Of a stretch of 48,046 nucleotides of DNA, positions 24,485 to 32,669 are shown piece after piece. The stretch spans positions 1 to 48,046 of the forward strand of contig JBPCRW010000203.1 of assembly GCA_050996405.1 (NCBI GenBank). The letters are read 5' to 3'. The first letter of the stretch is position 1. Every line of letters begins with the position of its first letter. The DNA is from JBPCRW01 sp050996405. Lineage in GTDB: Bacteria; Acidobacteriota; Blastocatellia; Pyrinomonadales; Pyrinomonadaceae. A model generated the notes under the pieces. That model worked only from the letters and a program-made list of their open reading frames with translations. It was not told the DNA's origin and searched no databases. Both the position numbers and the translations under genes were made by a program.

Positions 24485-27400
24485 TTACATATTTAGTTCG
24501 GCATTGATAACCGGCGCGTCGAGCGGCACAAATTGCGGCTTGGCAAATTTGTTAAGATAGATTTTCGCTTTTTCAGATTCCATCGGTTTTGAAATGAGAT
24601 AACCTTGTCCGAATTCGCAGCCGATTTGTTTTAATTGCTCAAGCTGTTCGGCGGTTTCGATACCTTCGGCAACTACTTTCATTTTCAGGTTTTGCGCCAG
24701 CTTAACAATTGTATAAACAATTTCCCTGTTTTCCTTGCTCTCGACCATCCGGCTGACAAACGAGCGGTCAATTTTTAAATAATTAACCGGCAGACGGTGC
24801 AGATAGCTCAAGCTGGAATAGCCTGTTCCGAAATCGTCGAGACTGATGCCGACTCCGATTGAACGCAGACGGTTCATCATCGTGACGGCTTTTTCGCTGT
24901 TTTCCATAACGTGCGATTCGGTAATTTCCAGTTTCAGACAGCGCGGGTCAAGCTGCGTGGAAATTATAGAGGCGGCGACCTGCTCCATCAAATCCGACTG
25001 CATAAACTGCTTGCACGAAAGATTGACGCTCATCATAATTTCCGAAGCCCATGGATAAAGTTTCTGCCATTCATACATCTGCCGGCAGCTTTCATACAAA
25101 ATCCATCTGCCGAGCGGAATGATTAAACCGTTTTCTTCCGCCGCCGGAATAAAATCGCCCGGCGAAACCATTCCGCGTTCGGGATGATTCCATCTGATAA
25201 GTGCTTCAAAACCCGCCAGATTATTTGTTTCGATATTGATTATCGGCTGGTAATTTAAACAAAACTCGCCGCGCTGCAGCGCGTGATGCATTTCTGTCTC
25301 AAGCTGGAGTTTGTTTCTGGCGTATGAATGCATCGCCTGGTCAAAAATCTGATGCTGGGCTTTGCCTTTGGCTTTGGCGCGATACATTGCAATATCGGCA
25401 TCGCGCAGCATATCTTCGGCGCGGTAGTGACCGTCGTTCGAGAGCGCGATGCCGATACTGACGGACATAAAAATTTCCTGCTCGCCGAGGATAAACGGCG
25501 TGTTTAAATCCTTCTGAATTCGTTCGGCAATCGCTACCGCGTCATTCGTTTCGTTTAATTCGCTAAGCAAAATAGTAAATTCGTCGCCGCCGAGCCGCGC
25601 CAGCAAATCGCCGATTCGGAGTAGGTTTTCCAAACGGCGCGCAATTTGTTTAAGCAGGTTATCGCCTTCGGCGTGACCGAGCGAATCGTTGATAACTTTG
25701 AAGCGGTCGAAATCTAAAAACAAAACGGCATAAAGCGTGCTGCTGCTCCGCTTTCCGCGTTCGATGGCTTTTTGCAGATGATTGGTAAAAAGCGTGCGGT
25801 TGGCAAGTCCCGTCAGACCGTCGTGCAGAGCGTCGTGCAGCATCTGTTCTTCGGCGCGTTTGCGTTCGGTAATGTCCGTAAAAACGCCCATCGTTCCCGT
25901 CATTTTACCTTCGGCATTGAGAATCGGCGCGCCGCCGACGATTGCCCATAAAACTTCGCCCGATTTTTTCTTTAAGCGAAGTTCATATTGGCTGGAAATT
26001 CCTTTTAATCTTTTTTCATTCGCTTCATCGACTATTCTGCGTCCGTCTTCGTCCAAAAATATATTGAACGTGGATTTGCCGGTCAATTCTTCGCGCAGGT
26101 AGCCGGTCATCTCGCAAAAACGGTCGTTGACAAATTCGATTACTTCATTGTTATCGACCTGCGACAGCCCTTCGTTCATATTGTCCAACAGGGTGCGAAG
26201 TTTGTATTCGCTTTCGCGCAGGGCTGCGTCGGCAAGTCTGCGATTGGTAATGTCGGTCGCCAAAGTAAGTCTGGAATGTTTTCCGGCAAAAATTATCGGG
26301 CGCGTGGCGACCTCGACATCAATAATTTTTCCGTCTTTTTTCCGGTGTCTGGTCGGATGAGTCGTCTCGATTTGGTCGGCGGAGATTTTTGAAATGTAAT
26401 TCATCAAAGCGGGAATATCTTTCGCCGGACGAATATCCTTCAGCGTCATTTGCAGAAATTCCTCGCGCGAATAACCGTAATGCCGCATCGCTTCATTGTT
26501 GACGGCAAGAATCTGAAGCGTTTCAAAATCATAAACCCAAATCGGATGCGGATTGCTGTCAAACAATTGCTGATAACTTTCCTGGCTTTCCAGTAACGCC
26601 CGTTCCGCCCGCCGCCGCTCGGTAGTATCACGAAAACTCAAAATACGTCCGGCGATTTTACCTTCCATGATGTGCGGCTGGCTGTATCGCTCAAATATTT
26701 TTCCGTCTTCGAAAAACAATACGTCGTGGCTTTTAACTTCCGGTTTCAAAATAAGCTGTCTGGTATTTTCGGCAAACTCTTTCCCGTTGATTAGCTGCGA
26801 CACCGCGTGTTCGATGGCTTTGCCGTTTTCCCGCGAGCAGAGAATTTCTTCTGGAAGATTCCACATTTTAGTGAAATTTTTATTGTAGGTAACAATCGAA
26901 TTATTCAAATCCACGACCATAATCCCATCGTCGGTCGCTTCAAACGTCGAGCTTAGCAACGCGACGTTTTTTTGCAGTTCTTCCACCGCCTGCCTGCGTT
27001 CGGTAATGTCGTGATTAGTTCCGCGATAGCCCGTTAAATTTCCGTTTGAGTCAAAGACGGGAACGCCGCTACTTTCTAAATAACGAACTTCTCCATCGCA
27101 ATGCAGCCAGCGGTGAACAACATTTTCCCATCCGCTTTTTCCGGCAACGCATTGCGCGAAATCCTGTTCGACTTTTTCTCGGTCTTCCTCGTCAATCAAT
27201 AAAAGAAAACTTGTTCCGTAAAGTTCTTCCGCATCGCAGCCCAGAATTTTTTCGATTGCCGGATTGCTGTAAGTTATTCTTTTTTCCGTGTCAATCGCCC
27301 AAATCCATTCGGAAGTGGTTTCGATAATCGAGCGAAATCTTTCTTCCGATTGATTTAAAATCCGATGGGCTTTATTATTTTCGGCAATCTGGGCGAGCAA

Positions 27401-28066
27401 AACTTTGCGGGATTTTCGCAAATTGTCTATCACCGCCAGCCAAGACCATAAAAAGAAAGCCAGCAGAATAATTTCCGCCGCCAGAAGCCAGAGAGCGTTC
27501 TGGGTGGAGTTTGACGCTTGCGATGTTTGAGAGCCGTCAAGTTCCGCGAGATACGCCGCCAAAGCGTCCGAATAATTTTTCCGCTGCGTTTCATATTCGT
27601 CGCCGGATAAAATCGCGCGCGCCTGTTCCGTTTTTCCGTCGCGCAGCAAATCGAACGCCCGATTTTCTATTTCCTCTGATTTTTCCTGCGCCGCAACAAT
27701 CTGTCCGACCAGAGAATTTTCCTTTTCGCCGTCCGCCAGATTTTTAGCTTCCTGAATCGCCTGCGTCAAACGCGGTTCAGATTCTCGATAGATTTCTTCC
27801 CAACGCAAATCTCCGGCAGCCGCCGCTATTTTTGCCGCTCTCGCGGAAGTTTCGCCGAAATTCGCGCCGGATATTCGCAGTTCTTCAATCTTCGCGGCTC
27901 TTTCGCGCGTCGTATCCTGCGAGCGGCTCGCGCGGTAAGCCTGCTGAATAGACCACACGAAAATAGTTCCCGTCATCAACACGGCAATCGTCAGCACCAG
28001 AAAAGGTATCTGTTTCTGGGGAACTGTCTCAGCCTGTTTATAATCGTGAAAGAGCGAAAATTTCAT
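24485..28066 (-). CDS. Membrane-bound PAS-GGDEF-EAL cyclic-di-GMP regulator
   Basis: 1193 residues. Two membrane helices (about 20-42 and 190-215) flank an extracytoplasmic helical sensor region. Then at least four PAS domains: SEERFRSIIETTSEWIWAID (about 240), STFEATDDGIMVVDL (about 370), LFDSNPHPIWVYDF (about 495) and RTLLDNMNEGLSQVDN (about 620). The GGDEF domain has LARLGGDEF (about 820) with an RxxD inhibitory site (RIGD) five residues before it. The EAL domain has FEALIRWNHP (about 953), LEITESH, LDDFGTGYSSL, LKIDRSF and AEGIETAEQ. All catalytic residues look intact, so both cyclase and phosphodiesterase activity are possible. No partner gene adjacent; it converges on the ABC permeases. 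Confidence 0.96.
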   Translation of the reverse strand: MKFSLFHDYKQAETVPQKQIPFLVLTIAVLMTGTIFVWSIQQAYRASRSQDTTRERAAKIEELRISGANFGETSARAAKIAAAAGDLRWEEIYRESEPRLTQAIQEAKNLADGEKENSLVGQIVAAQEKSEEIENRAFDLLRDGKTEQARAILSGDEYETQRKNYSDALAAYLAELDGSQTSQASNSTQNALWLLAAEIILLAFFLWSWLAVIDNLRKSRKVLLAQIAENNKAHRILNQSEERFRSIIETTSEWIWAIDTEKRITYSNPAIEKILGCDAEELYGTSFLLLIDEEDREKVEQDFAQCVAGKSGWENVVHRWLHCDGEVRYLESSGVPVFDSNGNLTGYRGTNHDITERRQAVEELQKNVALLSSTFEATDDGIMVVDLNNSIVTYNKNFTKMWNLPEEILCSRENGKAIEHAVSQLINGKEFAENTRQLILKPEVKSHDVLFFEDGKIFERYSQPHIMEGKIAGRILSFRDTTERRRAERALLESQESYQQLFDSNPHPIWVYDFETLQILAVNNEAMRHYGYSREEFLQMTLKDIRPAKDIPALMNYISKISADQIETTHPTRHRKKDGKIIDVEVATRPIIFAGKHSRLTLATDITNRRLADAALRESEYKLRTLLDNMNEGLSQVDNNEVIEFVNDRFCEMTGYLREELTGKSTFNIFLDEDGRRIVDEANEKRLKGISSQYELRLKKKSGEVLWAIVGGAPILNAEGKMTGTMGVFTDITERKRAEEQMLHDALHDGLTGLANRTLFTNHLQKAIERGKRSSSTLYAVLFLDFDRFKVINDSLGHAEGDNLLKQIARRLENLLRIGDLLARLGGDEFTILLSELNETNDAVAIAERIQKDLNTPFILGEQEIFMSVSIGIALSNDGHYRAEDMLRDADIAMYRAKAKGKAQHQIFDQAMHSYARNKLQLETEMHHALQRGEFCLNYQPIINIETNNLAGFEALIRWNHPERGMVSPGDFIPAAEENGLIIPLGRWILYESCRQMYEWQKLYPWASEIMMSVNLSCKQFMQSDLMEQVAASIISTQLDPRCLKLEITESHVMENSEKAVTMMNRLRSIGVGISLDDFGTGYSSLSYLHRLPVNYLKIDRSFVSRMVESKENREIVYTIVKLAQNLKMKVVAEGIETAEQLEQLKQIGCEFGQGYLISKPMESEKAKIYLNKFAKPQFVPLDAPVINAELNM

Positions 28067-28799
28067 ATTCCGGTGCCGGATTCTTCGGGCAAAGAAAGAT
28101 TTTATTTGACTGGCTCGGTGGTCTTATTTGTTAAATCTTTAATAAGGTTCGGATGAGAGTTCTCAACTTAAACGCTTAATCATCAGCCTGTTAATTACAA
28201 CGGTAAATTTGTCGCAAACGATAGAAAGGATTTAAGCAATCCATTCTACACATTGCATTTTACATTATTGAAATCTATTTGTAAAACATTTTTAATTCTA
28301 ATAAATTTTGTTATTCAATGTGATTTAATCGTTGGATACCGGGTAAAAAATTCTCCGCCGGACAGAAATTGCTAAATCTTCCTAAACCATTTTGACCCGG
28401 AAAACTTTAAATTCGCGGTTACCGTCGTCGAAAATCTATCTAAAACTTATCCCGTTTTCTTTCCGCGCCTGAAAAAAATTTTAAGTTGCCGTTTTCACGA
28501 AACTTCCGGGTAGAGACGGAGTTTTTATCGTTCGGCATCGTGCTTTTTCTTTACAGAATTATTGTGATGTTTAATCTCACAGCTTGTTTTCACCCGTTTT
28601 TGTCCGGCGAATGAAACAAACATTTTCACGTTTGTTTCATTCGCTTTACAAGTATTTCCCATATAAAAACTCTGGCGGCACGGTCGTTGCACTAGGTTAG
28701 AAATAGTTTTCTCGAAAGCGGTTAGACAAACGCTTACGAAAAGCCGTGCGATTGTTTGTTACACAGAATCGCGCAATTTATTTTTTGGGAGAATTTTAT
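28067..28799. other. 733-bp intergenic region, no gene seen
   Basis: Divergent region between the GGDEF/EAL gene (minus) and the metallophosphoesterase gene (plus). No coding frame with features. It contains one perfect 15-bp hairpin (28607-28644). I looked for a cyclic-di-GMP riboswitch-like layout and for -35/-10 pairs and found none that convinces. Confidence 0.5.
28607..28644. promoter_or_regulatory. Perfect 15-bp inverted repeat
   Basis: GCGAATGAAACAAAC (28607-28621), 8-base loop, GTTTGTTTCATTCGC (28630-28644). No T-run on either side, so an operator or an RNA structural element is more likely than a terminator. About 155 bp upstream of the metallophosphoesterase start. Confidence 0.55.
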
Positions 28800-30422
28800 A
28801 TGTTAAAAAAAATCGGTCTTTCATTATTTGCCGCGTTCTGTTTGACAGGCGCGACGCTCGACGCTTCGGCGCAAACGCCGAAGCCGGTCAACGCTAATTC
28901 GATTATCGGAAACACGACGCGGATTCAGAATCCGGGCGTGGTCAGTTGGGTTCACATCGGCGATTTGCACATCACCTCCGGCGACGCGCAGAACTACGCC
29001 GACTTTCAGACGATTATCAAAAACACCAATCAATATCTTTTGAACGGCATCAACTTCGCCGTGCTTCCCGGCGACAACGCCAACGAAGGCAGCGAAGCCG
29101 AATATCAGCTTATCAAAGCGGCGACGGACAATTTGCAAGCTCCGCTCTACGCCGTTCCCGGCGACCACGATTTGAAGGGCGGCGACTTGAGTTTGTTCAC
29201 CAAATATATGGAAACCGTTCCGTATCAGAGTTTCAGCGCAGACCGTTATCATTTCGTTTTCGTTGACGCGCTCGACGCGAGCGGGCGCGGCGGTTTCGGC
29301 ATTGGTCAAGAGCAGATGAATTGGCTGACAAAAGACTTGGATGCGGCGGCGCAGAAAGGTTTGCAGTCGGTCTTATTTATGCACGCCTTTCCGGGCAAAG
29401 TCGGCGAAAGCGGCGGCGCGCTGCAATCGTTGATTGCCAAAGACCGCGTGCTGATGGTCGATGTCGGACACACGCATTACAACGAAGTCGCCAACGATGG
29501 GCATACGATTTACGCCGCGACGCGCTCGACCGGACAAGCGTCGGAAGGTCCCGTCGGTTTTTCGATTACCAATTTAGATAACGGCGTGGTCAGTTGGAAA
29601 TTCAAACCGCTCGGCAGTTTTCCGTTCGTGATGATTACTTCGCCCGCCGACAAACAGCTTATTACAGACCCGACGCAATCGAATCAAGTTGTCAAAGGAA
29701 CGGTCGAAATCCGCTCGAAAGTCTGGGACGATAAAGGCATCGCTTCGGCGACTTATCAAATAGACAATGGAACGCCGCAGCCGCTCGCGCGAATCGGCGC
29801 AAGCCAGATGTGGAGCGCGCGCTGGAACTCGGCGCAGGCGACCGACGGCAATCACCAGATTACGGTAACTGCACAAGGCGCGGGCGGCAGCGTCAGCAGC
29901 GACAAAATCTACATCGTCGTCAGCCAGACAGGTAATTATCAAGCCGCGCAGCAAACGGCGGGCGCGGACGGCAACTCAATCGGCGCATACGCTGAAAAAG
30001 GACTTTTGGGCAGCCACGCCGCAGGCGGCGGTCCCGTCGGTAAAGACGGTCGCCGGGGACCGGGCGAGAATGGCGGCAAAGGCGGCGGTCCCGGCGGCGC
30101 GCCGCCTGAAGACCAAACCGCTCTGGCGAAGGAAGCGAAGATAACGATGGAGCAAGCCCGCGCGATTGCCGTTGGAAAACTTCCCGGCGCAATCGAAAAC
30201 GGCAAGCTCGAACACGAGCGCGGAATCCTTCAATACTCGTTCGACATTCGCACGGCGGAAGGAAATCTTTCGGAAGTCGAAGTCAACGCCGCCGACGGCA
30301 GCATCGTCGCCGTCGAGCAGAAAAAGCCGAAAGGCGAAGGCGGCAAAGACGGCGGCAAGAAACCTAAAAAGAGAGATGCCGATAATGCCAACGCTCCGGT
30401 CGCTCCGCCTCAGCAGCCGTAA
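28800..30422 (+). CDS. Secreted metallophosphoesterase with Ig-like and PepSY domains
   Basis: 540 residues from the ATG at 28800, which follows GGAGA at 8 bp; the in-frame start at 28746 would spoil the signal peptide (MLKKIGLSLFAAFCLTGATL, cleavage after ASAQ). Calcineurin-like phosphoesterase motifs: HIGDLHI (about 51-57), LPGDNAN (about 89), PGDHDLK (about 120, GDHD for GNHD), FMHAFPG and VGHTHYN (about 222). Then an Ig-like beta domain (about 280-380) with VEIRSKVWDDKGIASATYQI, a Gly/Pro-rich linker (about 415-445) and a PepSY-like domain (about 447-515) with ITMEQARAIAVGKLPG and YSFDIRTAEG. Two-metal phosphoesterase outside the cytoplasm; substrate unknown. It lies before a one-TM protein and a DedA gene, which suggests envelope or lipid-phosphate metabolism. 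Confidence 0.9.
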   Translation: MLKKIGLSLFAAFCLTGATLDASAQTPKPVNANSIIGNTTRIQNPGVVSWVHIGDLHITSGDAQNYADFQTIIKNTNQYLLNGINFAVLPGDNANEGSEAEYQLIKAATDNLQAPLYAVPGDHDLKGGDLSLFTKYMETVPYQSFSADRYHFVFVDALDASGRGGFGIGQEQMNWLTKDLDAAAQKGLQSVLFMHAFPGKVGESGGALQSLIAKDRVLMVDVGHTHYNEVANDGHTIYAATRSTGQASEGPVGFSITNLDNGVVSWKFKPLGSFPFVMITSPADKQLITDPTQSNQVVKGTVEIRSKVWDDKGIASATYQIDNGTPQPLARIGASQMWSARWNSAQATDGNHQITVTAQGAGGSVSSDKIYIVVSQTGNYQAAQQTAGADGNSIGAYAEKGLLGSHAAGGGPVGKDGRRGPGENGGKGGGPGGAPPEDQTALAKEAKITMEQARAIAVGKLPGAIENGKLEHERGILQYSFDIRTAEGNLSEVEVNAADGSIVAVEQKKPKGEGGKDGGKKPKKRDADNANAPVAPPQQP

Positions 30423-30515
30423 CGGTTTTTAATTGAACGGAACATAATCGGATTATTGATTTCGGATGAAGTATATTCGAGAAACGATTATTTAAATTTC
30501 TTCCGAACGCAACAC

Positions 30516-30560
30516 GGAATATCTTGACAGCGAAAGTAAAATTCGCTGCCAAGATATTTC
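30516..30560. repeat. Hairpin between metallophosphoesterase and one-TM protein genes
   Basis: GGAATATCTTGACAGCGA (30516-30533) and TCGCTGCCAAGATATTTC (30543-30560) pair with few mismatches around a 9-base loop. No T-run, so termination is uncertain; the left arm contains TTGACA but no matching -10 follows. Confidence 0.5.
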
Positions 30561-30677
30561 ACTCCGAAACGAATTTAAGTGACCAGGACGCAAAATTTTA
30601 ACTCGAATAAGCGACTAAAAGAATACAATTAAAGCGATAAACGGAAAACGATTCATTTCAATGGATAGAAGGTTTTT

Positions 30678-31076
30678 ATGAGACACAAAATATCTCAAAC
30701 GCTGAAGACATTTGGCTGGCAACAGTGGCTGGTCGCCGCCGCGTTTTTGCTGGTTCTGGCGTTCACCGGATTTTATGCTTTTCGCGCCGCGAACAATGCG
30801 ATTTACTGGCATTACCACGCGGACGAGCCGATGCAGGGCTGGATGACGGTCGGTTATGTCGCGCACGCTTATCACGTTCCGCCGCATATTCTTTATCAGG
30901 CTCTCGGATTGCCGCTCAAGCCGCCGGACAAGCGGACTCTGCTCGACATCGCCAACGCTCAAAATCGCTCGCCCGACGATGTGAAAGCCGTCCTCCAAGA
31001 CGCGATTATTCACGCTCGTCCGCCTTATCCGCCGCCCGCGCCGCCTCCGCCCGATGATGACAGAGGAGCGCAATGA
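30678..31076 (+). CDS. One-TM protein upstream of DedA, unknown function
   Basis: 132 residues. One membrane helix (about 18-38, WLVAAAFLLVLAFTGFYAF), then a compact domain (about 50-112) with GWMTVGYVAHAYHVPPHILY and a helical segment R-S-P-D-D-V-K-A-V-L-Q-D-A-I, and a proline-rich tail (PPYPPPAPPPPDDD). The histidine/aspartate-containing start (HYHADEPMQGWMT) might bind a metal, but I do not recognise a family. Its TGA overlaps the ATG of the DedA gene (ATGA), so the two are translationally coupled and probably work together. AAGG precedes the start. Confidence 0.85.
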   Translation: MRHKISQTLKTFGWQQWLVAAAFLLVLAFTGFYAFRAANNAIYWHYHADEPMQGWMTVGYVAHAYHVPPHILYQALGLPLKPPDKRTLLDIANAQNRSPDDVKAVLQDAIIHARPPYPPPAPPPPDDDRGAQ

Positions 31077-31690
31077 TTGACCGGCTTTTAGGAATGCTCG
31101 CGCTTTACGGCGTGGCGGCATTATTCGTGATGCTCGTCGTTACCTCCGCCGGTTTTCCTTTTCCAGACACGCTGCTGCTACTCGCCGTTGGCTCGTTCGT
31201 CGAGCAGGGCGAATTGAATTTTTGGCAAGTGCTGATATTAGGCAGCGCGGGCGCGATTGTCGGCGACCAAATCGGTTATTGCGCGGGACGTTTCGGCGGG
31301 CGAAGTCTTGCCAACCGTATCACGAATCGCATCGGCGGCTCGGACAAAATAAGGCGCGCCGAAGAATTCTCAAAGCGTTGGGGCGGCGCGGGAATTTTTT
31401 TTAGCCGATGGCTGGTTGGTCCGCTCGGACCCTGGATAAACTTGAGCAGCGGAATTACGGCTTACCCGTGGATGCGATTCGTCTTTTGGGACGTGCTAGG
31501 CGAAGCGTTGTGGGTAGTTTTATACGTGACACTTGGCAAAATCTTTAGCGACCGCGTGCAGCAGGTGGCGGAATTTTTGGGCAATCTAACGTGGGTTATC
31601 GTCGGTGTCATTGTCGCGCTCATTCTCGGCTGGAAGTTGTTTCAGTATTTTCGCAACCCGAACGAAACCAATTTTGGCAACGCAAGTTAG
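31073..31690 (+). CDS. DedA family (SNARE-associated) membrane protein
   Basis: 205 residues, four to five hydrophobic segments. The DedA-specific segments are SAGFPFPDTLLLLAVGSF, GAIVGDQIGYCAGRFGG and FFSRWLVGPLGPWINLSSG. DedA proteins act as lipid scramblases/flippases for undecaprenyl phosphate or phospholipids in the inner membrane. The start overlaps the preceding one-TM gene by 4 bp. In this window the metallophosphoesterase, one-TM and DedA genes follow each other in the same direction, so a shared role in envelope lipid-phosphate handling is a reasonable inference. Nothing is odd in length or motifs. Confidence 0.93.
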   Translation: MIDRLLGMLALYGVAALFVMLVVTSAGFPFPDTLLLLAVGSFVEQGELNFWQVLILGSAGAIVGDQIGYCAGRFGGRSLANRITNRIGGSDKIRRAEEFSKRWGGAGIFFSRWLVGPLGPWINLSSGITAYPWMRFVFWDVLGEALWVVLYVTLGKIFSDRVQQVAEFLGNLTWVIVGVIVALILGWKLFQYFRNPNETNFGNAS

Positions 31691-32196
31691 CGTCTAAGTT
31701 TTTCGCCAAATCGTTAATCGAACCACCCGTTCGAGTTCGAGCATCGACGGATTGATTCGCGCTTTCAAAACATCAGAGATTAGCCGCAAACCGTTTTCGA
31801 TTTGGTTCGCTCCGCTTTGCCAGTCGCGCCAGATCAGAAACGAAAATGCTCGCGCGCAAGCAAAAAGCCTTGTGTGAAGAAGCTAAACCAATCACTGGAA
31901 ACACCTGACGATTACCATCGCCTGAACGCGACCGCGCCGGAGACTGAACCCGAAAATGGATTGTTGCCGCTTCAAAAGAATTCGGCACGGCGCGAAAATT
32001 CTGGATATTCAAACTGAAAAACAGTCGCTGCTCGATATTCTCAAAAACTACAATGAGCAACCGCATTTTTCCGCCTGGCTTTAAATTGCCGGAAGGCTCG
32101 TTGTTTTGATAATACTCGTCTTTAGTTTTTTAACGATTGTCAATCAAACCAGCCAATTTTGAAGTATCATTTATAAAAGACCTTCTCGCTCGAATA
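31691..32196. pseudogene. Decayed coding DNA of unknown origin
   Basis: No intact gene in about 500 bp. On the minus strand a 57-codon frame ending at 31694 (IWRDWQSGANQIENGLRLIS and onward) looks like the C-terminus of a real protein. On the plus strand, short frames around 31960-32085 (e.g. ILDIQTEKQSLLDILKNYNE, then a stop near 32083) also read like a protein end. Frames change repeatedly, so I read it as gene remnants. I could not assign families. Confidence 0.35.
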
Positions 32197-32522
32197 ATGG
32201 AAAACCGATTACGCGATACAAATTAACTTTCGGCTTTGTTTTTTCGATTTTATGGATTGGCGGTATCTTGTTTATTTCTAATGAATGCGTTTCGGCGCAG
32301 CCGACTTTAAAAGAGCAAAACAGAATAAAAGACTTCGGTAAAAGTCTAAAAAAGTATGGCAAAAAAAGTGTTGCCGATTCTAAAAATAATGAGAAGAATC
32401 CGGTCGCGGACGAAGAACTTATTCGCGTCAAAACCGATTTGGTGGTGAATGATATTCTGGTTGTCAATCAAATCAGACTAAGAAAAGAAATCATAATAAA
32501 TTCTTGCACTGAAAGCGCATAG
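32197..32522 (+). pseudogene. Truncated VWA (acidobacterial VWFA-related) protein, N-terminal fragment
   Basis: The frame ending at 32522 carries a signal-peptide-like stretch (TFGFVFSILWIGGILFIS, then VSAQ), a Lys-rich linker and EELIRVKTDLVVNDILVVNQ, matching the mature start of acidobacterial VWFA-related proteins such as the one at 14.5 kb (IKVNTNLVSIPVVV). It has no ATG in frame; an ATG at 32197 (MENRLRDTN, then stop) is one frame off, suggesting a frameshift. After NQ the sequence loses similarity and stops, so the VWA domain itself is missing. Probably a dead duplicate of that family. Confidence 0.5.
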
Positions 32523-32611
32523 CTTTTACTAGCGTTCTGTAACAGTAAAAGAGCATCCCGAATACATTATTATGGGACGCAAAACTTATTTCGCTCCCGA
32601 ACCGGAATAAT

Positions 32612-32652
32612 AAAAAGGCAGGAGAATTTTCAAACTCCTACCTTTATTTTTA
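32612..32652 (-). terminator. Rho-independent terminator for the M48 protease gene
   Basis: On the minus strand AAAGGTAGGAG pairs with CTCCTGCCTTT around a 10-base loop, followed by TTTTTTATTA. It is placed 18 bp after the M48 stop codon. Confidence 0.7.
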
Positions 32653-32669
32653 ACTTGTTAACCGCACTT

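Noticed and set aside
28067..28745. Possible riboswitch or small RNA between the GGDEF/EAL and phosphoesterase genes
   Set aside because: No recognisable conserved core; only one hairpin was found and is listed separately.
29574..30233. Several minus-strand ORFs opposite the metallophosphoesterase
   Set aside because: GC-rich third positions of the real gene produce them; no family match.
31773..32066. 97-residue minus ORF and 71-residue plus ORF in the decayed segment
   Set aside because: Neither matches the frames that look like genuine protein ends; treated as parts of gene remnants.
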